Assembly: GCA_002279065.1 (NCBI GenBank)
Contig: NCKB01000006.1
Coordinates: 1-64,000, forward strand
DNA length: 64,000 nt
Source: Lysobacterales bacterium 15-68-25
GTDB taxonomy: Bacteria; Pseudomonadota; Gammaproteobacteria; Xanthomonadales; Rhodanobacteraceae
Direction of reading: 5' to 3'
In this document: positions 37,960 through 47,023 of the stretch, piece by piece
How positions within the stretch are numbered: the first letter of the stretch is position 1
Layout of the letters: the number at the start of each line of letters is the position of its first letter
The notes under the pieces: model-generated
The model's database searches: none
Seen by the model: the letters and a program-made list of their open reading frames with translations, nothing else
Told to the model about the DNA's origin: nothing
Translations under genes and position numbers: made by a program

Positions 37960-38810
37960 GCGCGCTGCGCGATCGCCTGCGCGGTCTGCGCGCGCAGGCC
38001 GGCCAGAGCGTGGCAGCACCGGAGCCAGTGCCGGCGCCGCGCAAGACCAGCACCGAAGACCTGCGCTGGCTGCTCGGCGTGCGCGCCCGCTCGCACACGC
38101 GCCCGACCATGCCCTTCCCCGCCCGCGACCGCGAACTGTTCGGCGAGGAGATCGCGCCGGGCCTGCGCTACACCGAGGACCACGTCGACTGGCCCGGCCC
38201 GCCCGCGTCCATCGACACCCGCTTCGCCCGCCGGGACGACACCATCGACCCGGCTCGCCTGCTGCACTTCGACACCGAGACCACCGGGCTGGCCGGCGGC
38301 ACCGGCACCCGCGCCTTCATGATCGGCGCAGCCGATTGGCAAGGCGGCCGGCTGCGCCTGCGCCAGCTCACGATCACCACCATGGCGGCCGAGCCGGCGA
38401 TGCTGCGCACCTTTGCCGAGTGGCTGGCGCCGGACAGCGTGCTCGTCAGCTACAACGGCAAGTGCTATGACGCGCCACTGCTGGCCACGCGCTACCGCCT
38501 CGCGCGGCTGGCCAACCCGCTGGCCGGGCTGGACCACCTGGACCTGCTGCACCCGGTGCGCCGGCACTGGAAGAGCCATTGGGAAAACTGCCGCCTCGCC
38601 ACCGCCGAGCGCCAGCTGCTCGGCGTGCTGCGCGAGGACGATCTGCCCGGCTCGGAGGCCCCCGCCGCCTGGCTCACCTACCTGCGCGGCGGCCCGGCCA
38701 CCAACCTGCGCCGGGTCGCCGCGCACAACGCGCAGGACCTCAAGAGCCTGGCCGGCGTGCTGCTGCGGCTGTCGGCACTGGGCGGGGCGACGGGCGACAG
38801 GCCGGTCTAG
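37956..38810 (+). CDS. DEDDh-type exonuclease, YprB/MrfB-like
   Basis: A 284-aa RNase H-like 3'-5' exonuclease. The DED residues are in LLHFDTETTGLAGG (Asp106, Glu108) and YNGKCYDAPLL; AHNAQDLKSL supplies the last His-Asp. The overall pattern matches YprB-type ribonuclease H-like domains. GTG 37956 overlaps the helicase stop (GTGA), giving tight coupling as for mrfA-mrfB. Role in crosslink or bulky-lesion repair is inferred from B. subtilis. Confidence 0.82.
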   Translation: MSALRDRLRGLRAQAGQSVAAPEPVPAPRKTSTEDLRWLLGVRARSHTRPTMPFPARDRELFGEEIAPGLRYTEDHVDWPGPPASIDTRFARRDDTIDPARLLHFDTETTGLAGGTGTRAFMIGAADWQGGRLRLRQLTITTMAAEPAMLRTFAEWLAPDSVLVSYNGKCYDAPLLATRYRLARLANPLAGLDHLDLLHPVRRHWKSHWENCRLATAERQLLGVLREDDLPGSEAPAAWLTYLRGGPATNLRRVAAHNAQDLKSLAGVLLRLSALGGATGDRPV

Positions 38811-38938
38811 GCAGGCCGTTCGGCACTGCATTAGGCTGGACGCTTGCCCGTGAAGGATCCGCAGGTCGCGAACGTCATGAACGCCATGCCTTTCCGCTCC
38901 TCCCGCGCGTTGTTCCGCATTCCCGCCGGAACGGCTGC

Positions 38939-39994
38939 ATGAACCGGCGCAGCACGCCCGCCGACCCGCGCAAGCGCATGCAGATGGCCGACCTCGCCCG
39001 CTTGGCGGGCGTGTCGGCGTCCACCGTGTCACGCGCGCTGGCCGGCAGTCCGCTGATCAGCGAAGACACCCGCGAGCGCATCCAGACCCTGGCGCGCCAG
39101 TTCAACTACACCGTCAACAGCGTCGCCACCGACCTGCGCTCCGGCGTCAAGCGCACCATCGCCGTGGTGGTGCCCTACGAGCAGGGCACCCGGCAGAGCT
39201 TCGCCGACCCGTTCCTGCACGGCATGATCGGCGCGCTGGCCGACGCCCTCACCGAACGCGGCTACGAGATGCTGCTGTCGCGCATCGACGCCGAGCGGCT
39301 GGATGCGGCGGCCACGCTGGTGGACGGCGGGCGCGCCGCGGGACTGATCCTGATTGGCCAGTGGCGCCACCATGACCAGCTCAACGCGATGGCCGAGCGC
39401 GGCCTGCCACTGGTGGTGTGGGGCGCCAAGCTGCCGCGGCAGAAGTACTGCACGGTGGGCGGCGACAACATGCAGGGTGGCCGGCTGGTGGCCGGGCACC
39501 TGCTGGCGCAGGGCCGCCGCCGGTTGGTGTTCCTCGGCGACACCGGGCTGCCCGAGGTCGCCCAGCGCTTCCGCGGCTTCACCGCGGCCCTGAAGGAGCA
39601 CGGCGTGGAGCTGCAGCAGCGCGCCAATGTGCCTTTCCTGGTCGAGAGCGGGCGGCAGACCATGGCCGCGCTGCTCGACGAACAGCCCGACATCGACGGC
39701 GTGTTCGCCAGCAGCGACCTGCTGGCGATGGCGGCGATCGGCGCGCTGCGCGAGCGCGGCCGCCGGGTACCCGAGGACGTGGCCGTGGTCGGCTACGACG
39801 ACGTGGAGCTGGCCAGGCACTTCAACCCCCCGCTCACCACGGTCAGCCAGCCGATCCACGAAGGCGGCGCGGCCATGGTGGAGCAGCTGCTGGCGCAGCT
39901 CGCGGGCGAGGAGGTGACCCGCGCCCGGGTGCTGGACACCCGCCTGGTAGAGCGCGAAAGCAGCCGCGCCGCCGGTTCTCCCGCCCACGGTTGA
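38939..39994 (+). CDS. LacI-family transcriptional regulator (SuxR-like)
   Basis: A 351-aa regulator: N-terminal helix-turn-helix MADLARLAGVSASTVSRALAGSPLIS (about residues 15-40), then a periplasmic-binding-type sugar domain with VVGYDDVELARHF near the end. ATG 38939 follows a CGGA-like site. It is directly followed by three operator-like palindromes and a sugar-uptake locus, so it probably represses these genes and responds to a sugar such as sucrose. Sugar identity is inferred from the neighbouring amylosucrase. Confidence 0.9.
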   Translation: MNRRSTPADPRKRMQMADLARLAGVSASTVSRALAGSPLISEDTRERIQTLARQFNYTVNSVATDLRSGVKRTIAVVVPYEQGTRQSFADPFLHGMIGALADALTERGYEMLLSRIDAERLDAAATLVDGGRAAGLILIGQWRHHDQLNAMAERGLPLVVWGAKLPRQKYCTVGGDNMQGGRLVAGHLLAQGRRRLVFLGDTGLPEVAQRFRGFTAALKEHGVELQQRANVPFLVESGRQTMAALLDEQPDIDGVFASSDLLAMAAIGALRERGRRVPEDVAVVGYDDVELARHFNPPLTTVSQPIHEGGAAMVEQLLAQLAGEEVTRARVLDTRLVERESSRAAGSPAHG

Positions 39995-40034
39995 TCGTGC
40001 AGCGCAGCACGAAGTCATCTCCTGCGAGCCTTTC

Positions 40035-40048
40035 TGCAAACGATTGCA
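40035..40048. promoter_or_regulatory. LacI-type operator 1
   Basis: TGCAAACGATTGCA is an imperfect palindrome centred on CG, the form of LacI/GalR-family operators. It is 40 bp after the end of the lacI-type gene. Confidence 0.6.
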
Positions 40049-40098
40049 AAGGTGGCGCAAGCCGCATGTCCTAGCGCTTTCCTTCGGCTGCAGGAACC

Positions 40099-40113
40099 TG
40101 CAAAACGTTTTCA
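40099..40113. promoter_or_regulatory. LacI-type operator 2 (weaker)
   Basis: TGCAAAACGTTTTCA contains the AAAACGTTTT core with flanking TGC/TCA and fits the same operator class. It lies 147 bp before the TonB receptor start. Confidence 0.5.
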
Positions 40114-40146
40114 TGCAAGCCATGGGATTCCTGCTGCAACGCGCAT

Positions 40147-40160
40147 TGCAATCGATTGCA
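40147..40160. promoter_or_regulatory. LacI-type operator 3
   Basis: TGCAATCGATTGCA is a perfect 14-bp palindrome. Together with the two sites upstream it suggests cooperative binding by the adjacent LacI-family protein at the TonB receptor promoter. Confidence 0.65.
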
Positions 40161-40259
40161 TTGAAGCCGACGATGGATCCGCAACCGATCCGGAGGTCGG
40201 CCCGCCCGGGGTATCGAGGGTATGAGGCGCGGCTTCTTTCACCGCATGGGGAGAGAACG

Positions 40260-42764
40260 ATGAACAAGCACGCTGTCCGCAAGCACGCGCTCGCCGTCGC
40301 CGTGGCGCTGGCCTTGCTGCCGGCCCTGGCGATGGCCCAGGACACCACCGGCGATACCGGCGCAAAGGCCGCCGACGCATCCACCGCCAAGGCCGAGAAG
40401 AAGGCCGTCAACCTCGACCAGATGGTGGTCACTGCCTCGCCGGGCGCGTTGAGCAAGATGAGCTCGAGCATCTCTTCAAGCTCGCTGGAGGCCGACCAGC
40501 TGGCCGACAGCGGCGCGCAGAGCGCCTCGGACATCCTGCGCGACGTGCCCGGCATCCGCGCCGAGTCGTCCGGCGGCGAGGGCAACGCCAACATCTCGGT
40601 GCGCGGCCTGCCGGTGGCCTCCGGCGGCGGCAAGTTCGTGCAGTTCCAGGTGGACGGCATGCCGGTGCTGGAGTTCGGCGACATCGCCTTCGCCACGCCG
40701 GACACCTTCCTGCGCCCGGACTTCAACATCGACCACGTCGAGGTGGTGCGCGGCGGCTCCTCGTCGGTGTTCGCCAGCAACGCGCCCGGCGCGGTGTTCA
40801 ACTTCATCACCAAGACCGGCCAGGAAAAGGGCGGCGACATCGGCCTCACCACCGGCCTGAACTACGACAGCAAGCGGCTGGACTTCGACTACGGCCAGCC
40901 GGTGAGCGACAGCACCCGCTTCCACTTCGGCGGTTTCCTGCGCAGCGGCGAAGGCCCGAAGACCGTGGACTACACCGCGCAGTCCGGCGGCCAGCTGATG
41001 GCCAACATCACCCACGACATCGACGGCGGCTTCCTGCGCCTGAGCGCGCAACTGCTGGACGACAAGGCGCCGGTGTACCTGCCGGTGCCGGTGTCGATCA
41101 CCGGCAGCAACGGCAACCCGACGGTGCGCTCGCTGCCGGGCTTCAACCTGCGCGACGGCGCGCTGCAGTCGCCGTACTTCCAGCGCGACCTGGCGATCGA
41201 CGCGAACGGCAACCGCAAGGTCACCGACCTGTCCGACGGCTACCACTCCAAGGTCCGCGCGTTCGGCGGCGAGGGCAAGTTCGACCTCGGCGACCAGTGG
41301 ACCCTGCACGAGCAGTTCCGCATCGCCTCCAACAGCGGCGACTTCGTCGGCCCCTACCCGGCCGAGGTGAACACCGCCGACGCGCTGGCGCAGGAGATCG
41401 GCGGCGCCGGCGCCACCCTGGCCTACGCCACCGGCCCCAACGCCGGCCAGCCGGTGGCCGCCGGCGCGGTGGGCGGCAACGGCCTGGCCACGCGGGTGCA
41501 CCTGTTCAACGTGACGCTGCCGAACATGGACAACGCCACCAACGACCTGAAGCTCAAGCGCGACTTCCAGCTCGACAGCGGCCCGCTCTCGCTGCTGCTG
41601 GGCTACTACCACTCGCGCCAGGACATCGTGCAGGACTGGCACTGGAACACCTACCTGGAAACCGTGCAGGGCAAGGACGCGAGCCTGCTCGACGTCTATG
41701 ACGCCAACGGCAACAAGCTCACCCAGAACGGGCTGGTGGCCTACGGCACGCCGTATTGGGGCAACTGCTGCGTACGCTCGTACGACGCGCACTACGACAC
41801 CGACGCGCCGTACGTCTCGCTGTCGTGGCAGCCGGGCGCCTGGCAGATCGATGCGGGCCTGCGCTACGACCGCATGCGGGCACGCGGCAGCTACGCCGGC
41901 GCCAGCGGCGTGACCCCGATCGACGTGAACAACGACGGCACCCTGCAGGTGCCTGAGCAGACCGTGCCGGTGGTGGACAACAACGCCGCCAAGCCGATCC
42001 GCTACACCAAGAGCCACCTGGAGTACTCGTTCGGCGCGAACTACCTGCTCACCGACGAGCTGGCCCTGTTCGGCCGCGCCAGCCGCGGCGCGCGCTTCAA
42101 CGCCGACCGCCTGCTGTTCGGCGGCGGCCTGCTCGACAACGGCACCGCACCGGACGGCGTGGCGGTGAACGTGGTCAAGCAGTACGAGGGCGGCGTGAAG
42201 TGGAACACCCGCCACACCAGCCTGTTCGTCACCGCGTTCTACGCCACCACGCAGGAGCAGAACCAGGACGTCACCTCGCAGACGCAGTTCCTGATCAGCC
42301 GCAACTACAAGGCGCGCGGCCTGGAGGTGGAGGGCTCGGTCGACTACGGCAGCTTCAGCGTGCGCGGTGGCGTCACCTACACCCACTCGCGCATCACCAA
42401 GGACGCGATCACCCCGGCCAACGTCGGCGATGTGCCGCAGCGCCAGGCCACCTGGGTCTACCAGATCGCGCCGACCTGGCACGTGGGCGACTTCGACCTC
42501 GGCGCCACCGTGCTGGGCACCACCAAGTCGTACGCGACCAATCCGAACGGACTGGTGATGCCGGGCTACACCCAGGTGAACGCGTTCGCCCGCTACAACG
42601 TCAACGACCGCAACGCGATCACCCTGCAGGCCGACAACCTGTTCAACGCCACCGGCCTGACCGAGATCGACCAGAGCCCCGGCAGCGTCACCGCGAACGG
42701 CCTGAACACTGCGCGCTCGATCCTCGGCCGCACCATCTACGCCAGCTGGCACTACCGCCTGTGA
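40260..42764 (+). CDS. TonB-dependent outer-membrane receptor for a sugar (SuxA-like)
   Basis: An 834-aa receptor. Signal peptide (LAVAVALALLPALAMA, about residues 11-26), plug domain starting at LDQMVVTASP with SASDILRDVPGIRAES and SVRGL, and a beta-barrel ending in IYASWHYRL (C-terminal aromatic-type terminus). ATG 40260 is preceded by GGGGAGAG. Downstream amylosucrase and MFS genes and the LacI operators suggest it imports sucrose or a related glucoside through the outer membrane. Its stop overlaps the amylosucrase GTG. Confidence 0.88.
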   Translation: MNKHAVRKHALAVAVALALLPALAMAQDTTGDTGAKAADASTAKAEKKAVNLDQMVVTASPGALSKMSSSISSSSLEADQLADSGAQSASDILRDVPGIRAESSGGEGNANISVRGLPVASGGGKFVQFQVDGMPVLEFGDIAFATPDTFLRPDFNIDHVEVVRGGSSSVFASNAPGAVFNFITKTGQEKGGDIGLTTGLNYDSKRLDFDYGQPVSDSTRFHFGGFLRSGEGPKTVDYTAQSGGQLMANITHDIDGGFLRLSAQLLDDKAPVYLPVPVSITGSNGNPTVRSLPGFNLRDGALQSPYFQRDLAIDANGNRKVTDLSDGYHSKVRAFGGEGKFDLGDQWTLHEQFRIASNSGDFVGPYPAEVNTADALAQEIGGAGATLAYATGPNAGQPVAAGAVGGNGLATRVHLFNVTLPNMDNATNDLKLKRDFQLDSGPLSLLLGYYHSRQDIVQDWHWNTYLETVQGKDASLLDVYDANGNKLTQNGLVAYGTPYWGNCCVRSYDAHYDTDAPYVSLSWQPGAWQIDAGLRYDRMRARGSYAGASGVTPIDVNNDGTLQVPEQTVPVVDNNAAKPIRYTKSHLEYSFGANYLLTDELALFGRASRGARFNADRLLFGGGLLDNGTAPDGVAVNVVKQYEGGVKWNTRHTSLFVTAFYATTQEQNQDVTSQTQFLISRNYKARGLEVEGSVDYGSFSVRGGVTYTHSRITKDAITPANVGDVPQRQATWVYQIAPTWHVGDFDLGATVLGTTKSYATNPNGLVMPGYTQVNAFARYNVNDRNAITLQADNLFNATGLTEIDQSPGSVTANGLNTARSILGRTIYASWHYRL

Positions 42765-44713
42765 CCTTGAACGAAGCCGACTCCCCCGCGGCCGGGCCGT
42801 CGCGATCCGCCTGGATCGCGGCGGCCCGCGGCCGTTTCCTCGATGCCCTGCCTGTCGACCGCCAGGCCGAGGGGGCGCAGCGCTTCGACCGGGCGGGCGC
42901 AGCGCTGGTGGACCGCCTCGCCTCGCTCTATGGCGAACGCGGGGATTTCACCGAGTGGCTCGGCGGGTTGTGCCAGGCGCTGGGCGCCCTGGCGGCGGCA
43001 CGTCCCCGCGACATGGCCGAGCTGGATCGTGCGCGTGAGTCGCGGCCGGACTGGTTCATCGAGCAGCGCATGCTGGGCTACTCCGCCTACGTCGACCGCT
43101 TCGGCGGCACGCTGGCCGGCGTCGCCGGGCGCATTCCGCACCTGGCCCGGCTCGGCGTGGACTACCTGCACCTGCTGCCGTTCCTGCGCGCGCGCAGCGG
43201 CGACAGCGACGGCGGCTTCGCCGTGGCCAGCTTCGACGAGGTGGAGCCAGCCTACGGCAGCATGGCCGACCTGGAGGCGCTCACCGCGCGGCTGCGCGAG
43301 GCCGGCATCAGCCTGTGCTCCGACCTGGTGCTCAACCACGTCGCCGACGACCACGCCTGGGCCCGCGCGGCGATGGCCGGCGACGCGGACAAGCGGGCGT
43401 TCTTCCACGTGTTCGCCGACCGCGCCCAGGCGGACGCCTACGAGACGACGCTGGGCGAGGTGTTTCCGCAGGCCGCGCCGGGCAACTTCACCCACGTGCC
43501 GGCGATGGGCGGCTGGGTGTGGACGACGTTCTATCCGTTCCAGTGGGACCTCAACTACGGCCACCCGCCGGTGTTCGCCGAGATGGCCCAGGCCATGCTG
43601 CGGCTGGCCAACCACGGCGTGGAGGTGTTCCGGCTCGATTCGGCGCCGTTCCTGTGGAAGCGGCCGGGCACGAACTGCCTGAACCAACCCGAGGTGCACG
43701 TGGTGCTGGCCGCCCTGCGCGCCTGCGCCGCGCTGGTGGCGCCGGGCGTGCTGCTGAAGGCCGAGGCGATCGTCCCGGTGGAGCAGGTGATGCCGTATTT
43801 CGGCGAGGGCGACCGGCGCGGCCAGGAGTGCCAGCTGGCCTACCACAGCGGGCTGATGGCCAGCGCGTGGGCTGCACTGGCCGAGGGCGACGCGGCGCTG
43901 CCGCGGCGGCTGCTGGCCGGCACGCCGGCGACCCCGCCGGGCACCGGCTGGATCACCTACGTGCGCTGCCACGACGACATCGTGTGGAACGTGCTGCGCC
44001 CGCTGGTGGAGTCGGCGGGTGGGGATTTCCATCAGCGCATCGGCCGCGCGGCGGCGTTCCTCGAGGGCCGGGTGCCGGGCAGCTTCGCCCGCGGCGCGGC
44101 GTTCCAGGCCGGTGACGACGACGCGATCCACGGCAGCAACGGCATGGCCGCGGCGCTGGTCGGCTTGCCGGACGATCCGCACGTGGCACCGGACCCGGCC
44201 ACCGTGCGCCGCTTCGTGCTGATGCACGCGCTGGCCCTGTGGATCGGCGCGGTGCCGCTGCTGTACATGGGCGACGAACTGGGCCAGGGCAACAACGCCG
44301 CCCCGGCCGACCGCGGGCTCATCGCGGCGGACGGTCGCTGGCTGCAGCGGCCGCACCTGTCGGCCGCGGCGATGGAGGCGCTGGAGCAGCAGCGCGGCGT
44401 GCCCGCCACCACCTTCGCGGCGCTGCGGGCGCTGGTCGCGGCGCGGCGGCGGCCCGGCTTCCCGGCGCGCGAAGCGGTGCAAGTGGTCGATACCGGCCAC
44501 CCCGGCCTGCTCGCGCTGCGACGCGGTGCCGATGCGCTGGCGCTGTTCCACTTCGGCCGCGAGCCGGTGGCGGTGGACCTGGGGGCGCTCGGCCTGCCGG
44601 CAGATGCGCGCGGCACGATCAGCAGCGGCGTGGACGACACCGGCAGCCTGCGCACGCTGGCGCCGTGGGCCACGCTGTGGATCTTTCCGGAGCGGGAGCC
44701 GGGCGATGCGTGA
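42761..44713 (+). CDS. amylosucrase (GH13 family)
   Basis: A 650-aa alpha-amylase-superfamily enzyme. Amylosucrase cleaves sucrose, transferring glucose to an alpha-1,4-glucan and releasing fructose. Motifs: GYSAYVDRFGG, DLVLNHVADDHAW, PFQWDLNYGHPP, nucleophile Asp293 in VFRLDSAPF, acid Glu335 in LLKAEAIVP and RCHDDIVWN. QWDLNY and length match amylosucrases rather than sucrose phosphorylase. GTG start overlaps the receptor stop; no signal peptide, so it acts in the cytoplasm. Confidence 0.9.
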   Translation: MTLNEADSPAAGPSRSAWIAAARGRFLDALPVDRQAEGAQRFDRAGAALVDRLASLYGERGDFTEWLGGLCQALGALAAARPRDMAELDRARESRPDWFIEQRMLGYSAYVDRFGGTLAGVAGRIPHLARLGVDYLHLLPFLRARSGDSDGGFAVASFDEVEPAYGSMADLEALTARLREAGISLCSDLVLNHVADDHAWARAAMAGDADKRAFFHVFADRAQADAYETTLGEVFPQAAPGNFTHVPAMGGWVWTTFYPFQWDLNYGHPPVFAEMAQAMLRLANHGVEVFRLDSAPFLWKRPGTNCLNQPEVHVVLAALRACAALVAPGVLLKAEAIVPVEQVMPYFGEGDRRGQECQLAYHSGLMASAWAALAEGDAALPRRLLAGTPATPPGTGWITYVRCHDDIVWNVLRPLVESAGGDFHQRIGRAAAFLEGRVPGSFARGAAFQAGDDDAIHGSNGMAAALVGLPDDPHVAPDPATVRRFVLMHALALWIGAVPLLYMGDELGQGNNAAPADRGLIAADGRWLQRPHLSAAAMEALEQQRGVPATTFAALRALVAARRRPGFPAREAVQVVDTGHPGLLALRRGADALALFHFGREPVAVDLGALGLPADARGTISSGVDDTGSLRTLAPWATLWIFPEREPGDA

Positions 44714-45655
44714 ATCCTCGCGGCCGCTGGTATTCGGCGAGGCGCTGGTGGACGCGTTCGCCGACGGCGTGGTGCCTGGGGGCGCACCGTTCAACGTGGC
44801 CTGCCACCTGGCGGCGCTGGGCCGTGCGCCACGGCTGGTGACGCGGCTCGGCCACGACCCGGCAGGCGACGCGCTGCGCGCCGCCGCCGCGCGCTTCGGG
44901 CTGTCGCTGGACGATGCGCAGGCGGATGCGGAGACCGCACGCGTCCTCGTCCACGAGCGGACGCAAGGGCACGCGTTCGAGATTCCCGACGCGCAGGCGT
45001 TCGACCGCATCGACGCGGCCGACGCGGTGGCGGTCGCGCAGCGCGCTGGTCCCGGCGCCTGGCTGTACTTCGGCACGCTGGCGCTGCGCGCCGGCCCGTC
45101 GCGCCAGGCGCTGGCGGCGATCCGCACGACCCTGCCGCACCGCGCCTATGTCGACCTCAACTGGCGCGAGGCGGGGCCCGCGCCGCCGGTGATCCTCGAC
45201 CTGCTGCGCGAGGTCCACGTGCTCAAGCTCAGCGACGACGAACTGGGACGGCTGCTCGGCTGGCTCGGCCTCGCCGGTCCGACCGGGGTGCCCGCGCGGG
45301 CGACTGCGACGCCGGCATCGCCGCGCTGTGCGAACGCACCGGCGCACGCACCCTGCTGGTGACCCATGGCGGCGAAGGCGCCGTGGCCTGGGACGCCGGC
45401 GGCCACTGCGTCGCCCGCGCGCCAGCACCGCCGCTGGCACGGATCGTCGACACCGTCGGCGCCGGCGACGCCTTCAGCGGCATGATGCTGGCCGGGCTGA
45501 CGCAGGGCGAGGCCGCCGAAGCGGTGCTCGACCGGGCGGTGGCCTTCGCCAGCGCCAGCTGCGGCTGGCGCGGCGCGCTGCCGGCCGATCCGGCCGTGTA
45601 CGCTCGCTGGCGCACGCCGCCGGTTCACGCTGACATCGAGGGAGCGACCCCATGA
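44706..45655 (+). pseudogene. PfkB-family fructokinase, frameshifted as written
   Basis: The reading frame from ATG 44706 encodes PfkB residues from VFGEALVDAFADGVVPGGAPFN to LKLSDDELGRLLGWLGLAGP and then leaves the family at about 45280-45300. Homology resumes in another frame (GIAALCERTGARTLLVTHGGEG, VDTVGAGDAFSGMMLAGL with the catalytic Asp) and ends at 45655. The total of 950 bases is one short of a whole number of codons, consistent with a single-base deletion near GGGG (45285-45288) or GGG (45298-45300). ATG overlaps the amylosucrase gene by 8 bp. It could be a pseudogene, a sequencing error or a programmed shift. Confidence 0.75.
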
Positions 45656-46956
45656 CGACGCGCAAGCCGCGCCTCGCGTTCTGGCAGATCGTCAACATGA
45701 ACGTCGGGTTCTTCGGCATCCAGTTCAGCTTCGGGCTGCAGCAGAGCAACATGAGCCCGATCTACAAGTACCTGGGCGCCAACGACGCCACCCTGCCCTA
45801 CCTGTGGCTGGCCGGGCCGATCACCGGCCTGCTGGTGCAGCCGCTGATCGGCGCGATGAGCGACCGCACCGACAGCCGCTTCGGCCGGCGCACGCCGTAC
45901 TTCCTGATTGGCGCGCTGATCTGCAGCCTGTGCCTGCTGGCGATGCCGTTCAGCCCGGCGCTGTGGGTGGCGGCCAGCCTGCTGTGGATCCTCGACGCGG
46001 CCAACAACGTGACGATGGAACCGTACCGCGCCTTCGTCAGCGACCGCCTCGACGCCTCCCAGCACAGCGCCGGCTTCCTCACCCAGAGCGCGTTCACCGG
46101 GCTGTCGCAGACCCTGGCCTACCTCACCCCGTCGCTGCTGGTGTTCGCCGGGCTCGACCTGAAGGCGACCAACGCGCACGGCATCCCGTATGCGGTGGTG
46201 ACCGCGTTCGTGATCGGCGCGGTGTTCTCGATCGGCTCGGTCGGCTGGTCGGCGTGGACCACGCCGGAGCTGCCGCTGGACGCGGCCGAGCGCGCGGCCA
46301 TGCGGGCGCGCCCGCGCTCGCTGGGCGCCACGCTGGCGGAGATCGTCGACGCGGTGCGGCAGATGCCGCCGACCATGCGCCAGCTCGCGGTGATGATGCT
46401 GTGCCAGTGGTACGCGATGTTCTGCTATTGGGAATACATCACGCTGTCGCTGGCGCGCACGCTCTACGGCAGCACCGACGCGGCCTCGGCCGGCTTCGGC
46501 GAGGCGGTGCTGGTCACCGGGCGCATCGGCGGCTTCTACAACGCGGTGGCGTTCGTCGCGGCGCTGGCGATGCTGCCGCTGGCGCGACGGATGGGTGCGC
46601 CGGTGCTGCACGCGATCTGCCTCACCCTCGGCGGCCTCGGCCTGCTGGCGCTGCCGCTGATCCACGATCCGTGGTGGCTGCTGCTGCCGATGCTCGGCCT
46701 GGGCCTGACCTGGGCCAGCCTGATGGGCAACCCCTACGCGATGCTCGCCGGCTGCATCCCGCCGGAGCGCGCCGGTGTGTACATGGGCATCTTCAACGGC
46801 TTCATCGTGCTGCCGATGCTGATCCAGATCCTCACCGTGCCGCTGCTCTACCACCGCGTGCTGGGCGACAACCCGGAGAACGTGATCCGGCTAGCGGGCG
46901 CCGGCTTGCTCGCCGCGGCGCTGCTGGCGCTGCGCGTGCGACGCCCCGCGCACTGA
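45652..46956 (+). CDS. MFS sugar transporter (SuxC/GPH-like)
   Basis: A 434-aa polytopic permease with about twelve hydrophobic segments. Features include [44 protein letters not shown] (loop between helices 2 and 3, common to glycoside-pentoside-hexuronide symporters and SUT-type sugar carriers) and [22 protein letters not shown] 45652 overlaps the kinase stop (ATGA). Probably carries sucrose or a similar disaccharide across the inner membrane. Confidence 0.88.
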   Translation: MTTRKPRLAFWQIVNMNVGFFGIQFSFGLQQSNMSPIYKYLGANDATLPYLWLAGPITGLLVQPLIGAMSDRTDSRFGRRTPYFLIGALICSLCLLAMPFSPALWVAASLLWILDAANNVTMEPYRAFVSDRLDASQHSAGFLTQSAFTGLSQTLAYLTPSLLVFAGLDLKATNAHGIPYAVVTAFVIGAVFSIGSVGWSAWTTPELPLDAAERAAMRARPRSLGATLAEIVDAVRQMPPTMRQLAVMMLCQWYAMFCYWEYITLSLARTLYGSTDAASAGFGEAVLVTGRIGGFYNAVAFVAALAMLPLARRMGAPVLHAICLTLGGLGLLALPLIHDPWWLLLPMLGLGLTWASLMGNPYAMLAGCIPPERAGVYMGIFNGFIVLPMLIQILTVPLLYHRVLGDNPENVIRLAGAGLLAAALLALRVRRPAH

Positions 46957-46972
46957 CCGGCATCCGCCCACG

Positions 46973-46997
46973 AAAAAGGGGAGCCTCGCGGCTCCCC
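46973..46997 (-). terminator. rho-independent terminator of glnA
   Basis: GGGGAGCC (46978-46985), loop TCGC, GGCTCCCC (46990-46997) and, read on the minus strand, a TTTTT tract (46977-46973) just past glnA. On the plus strand the tail is weak, so it serves mainly glnA, although the convergent sugar transporter ends 17 bp before it. Confidence 0.85.
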
Positions 46998-47023
46998 TCG
47001 TTCGTCGACTCCGACCGCAAAGG

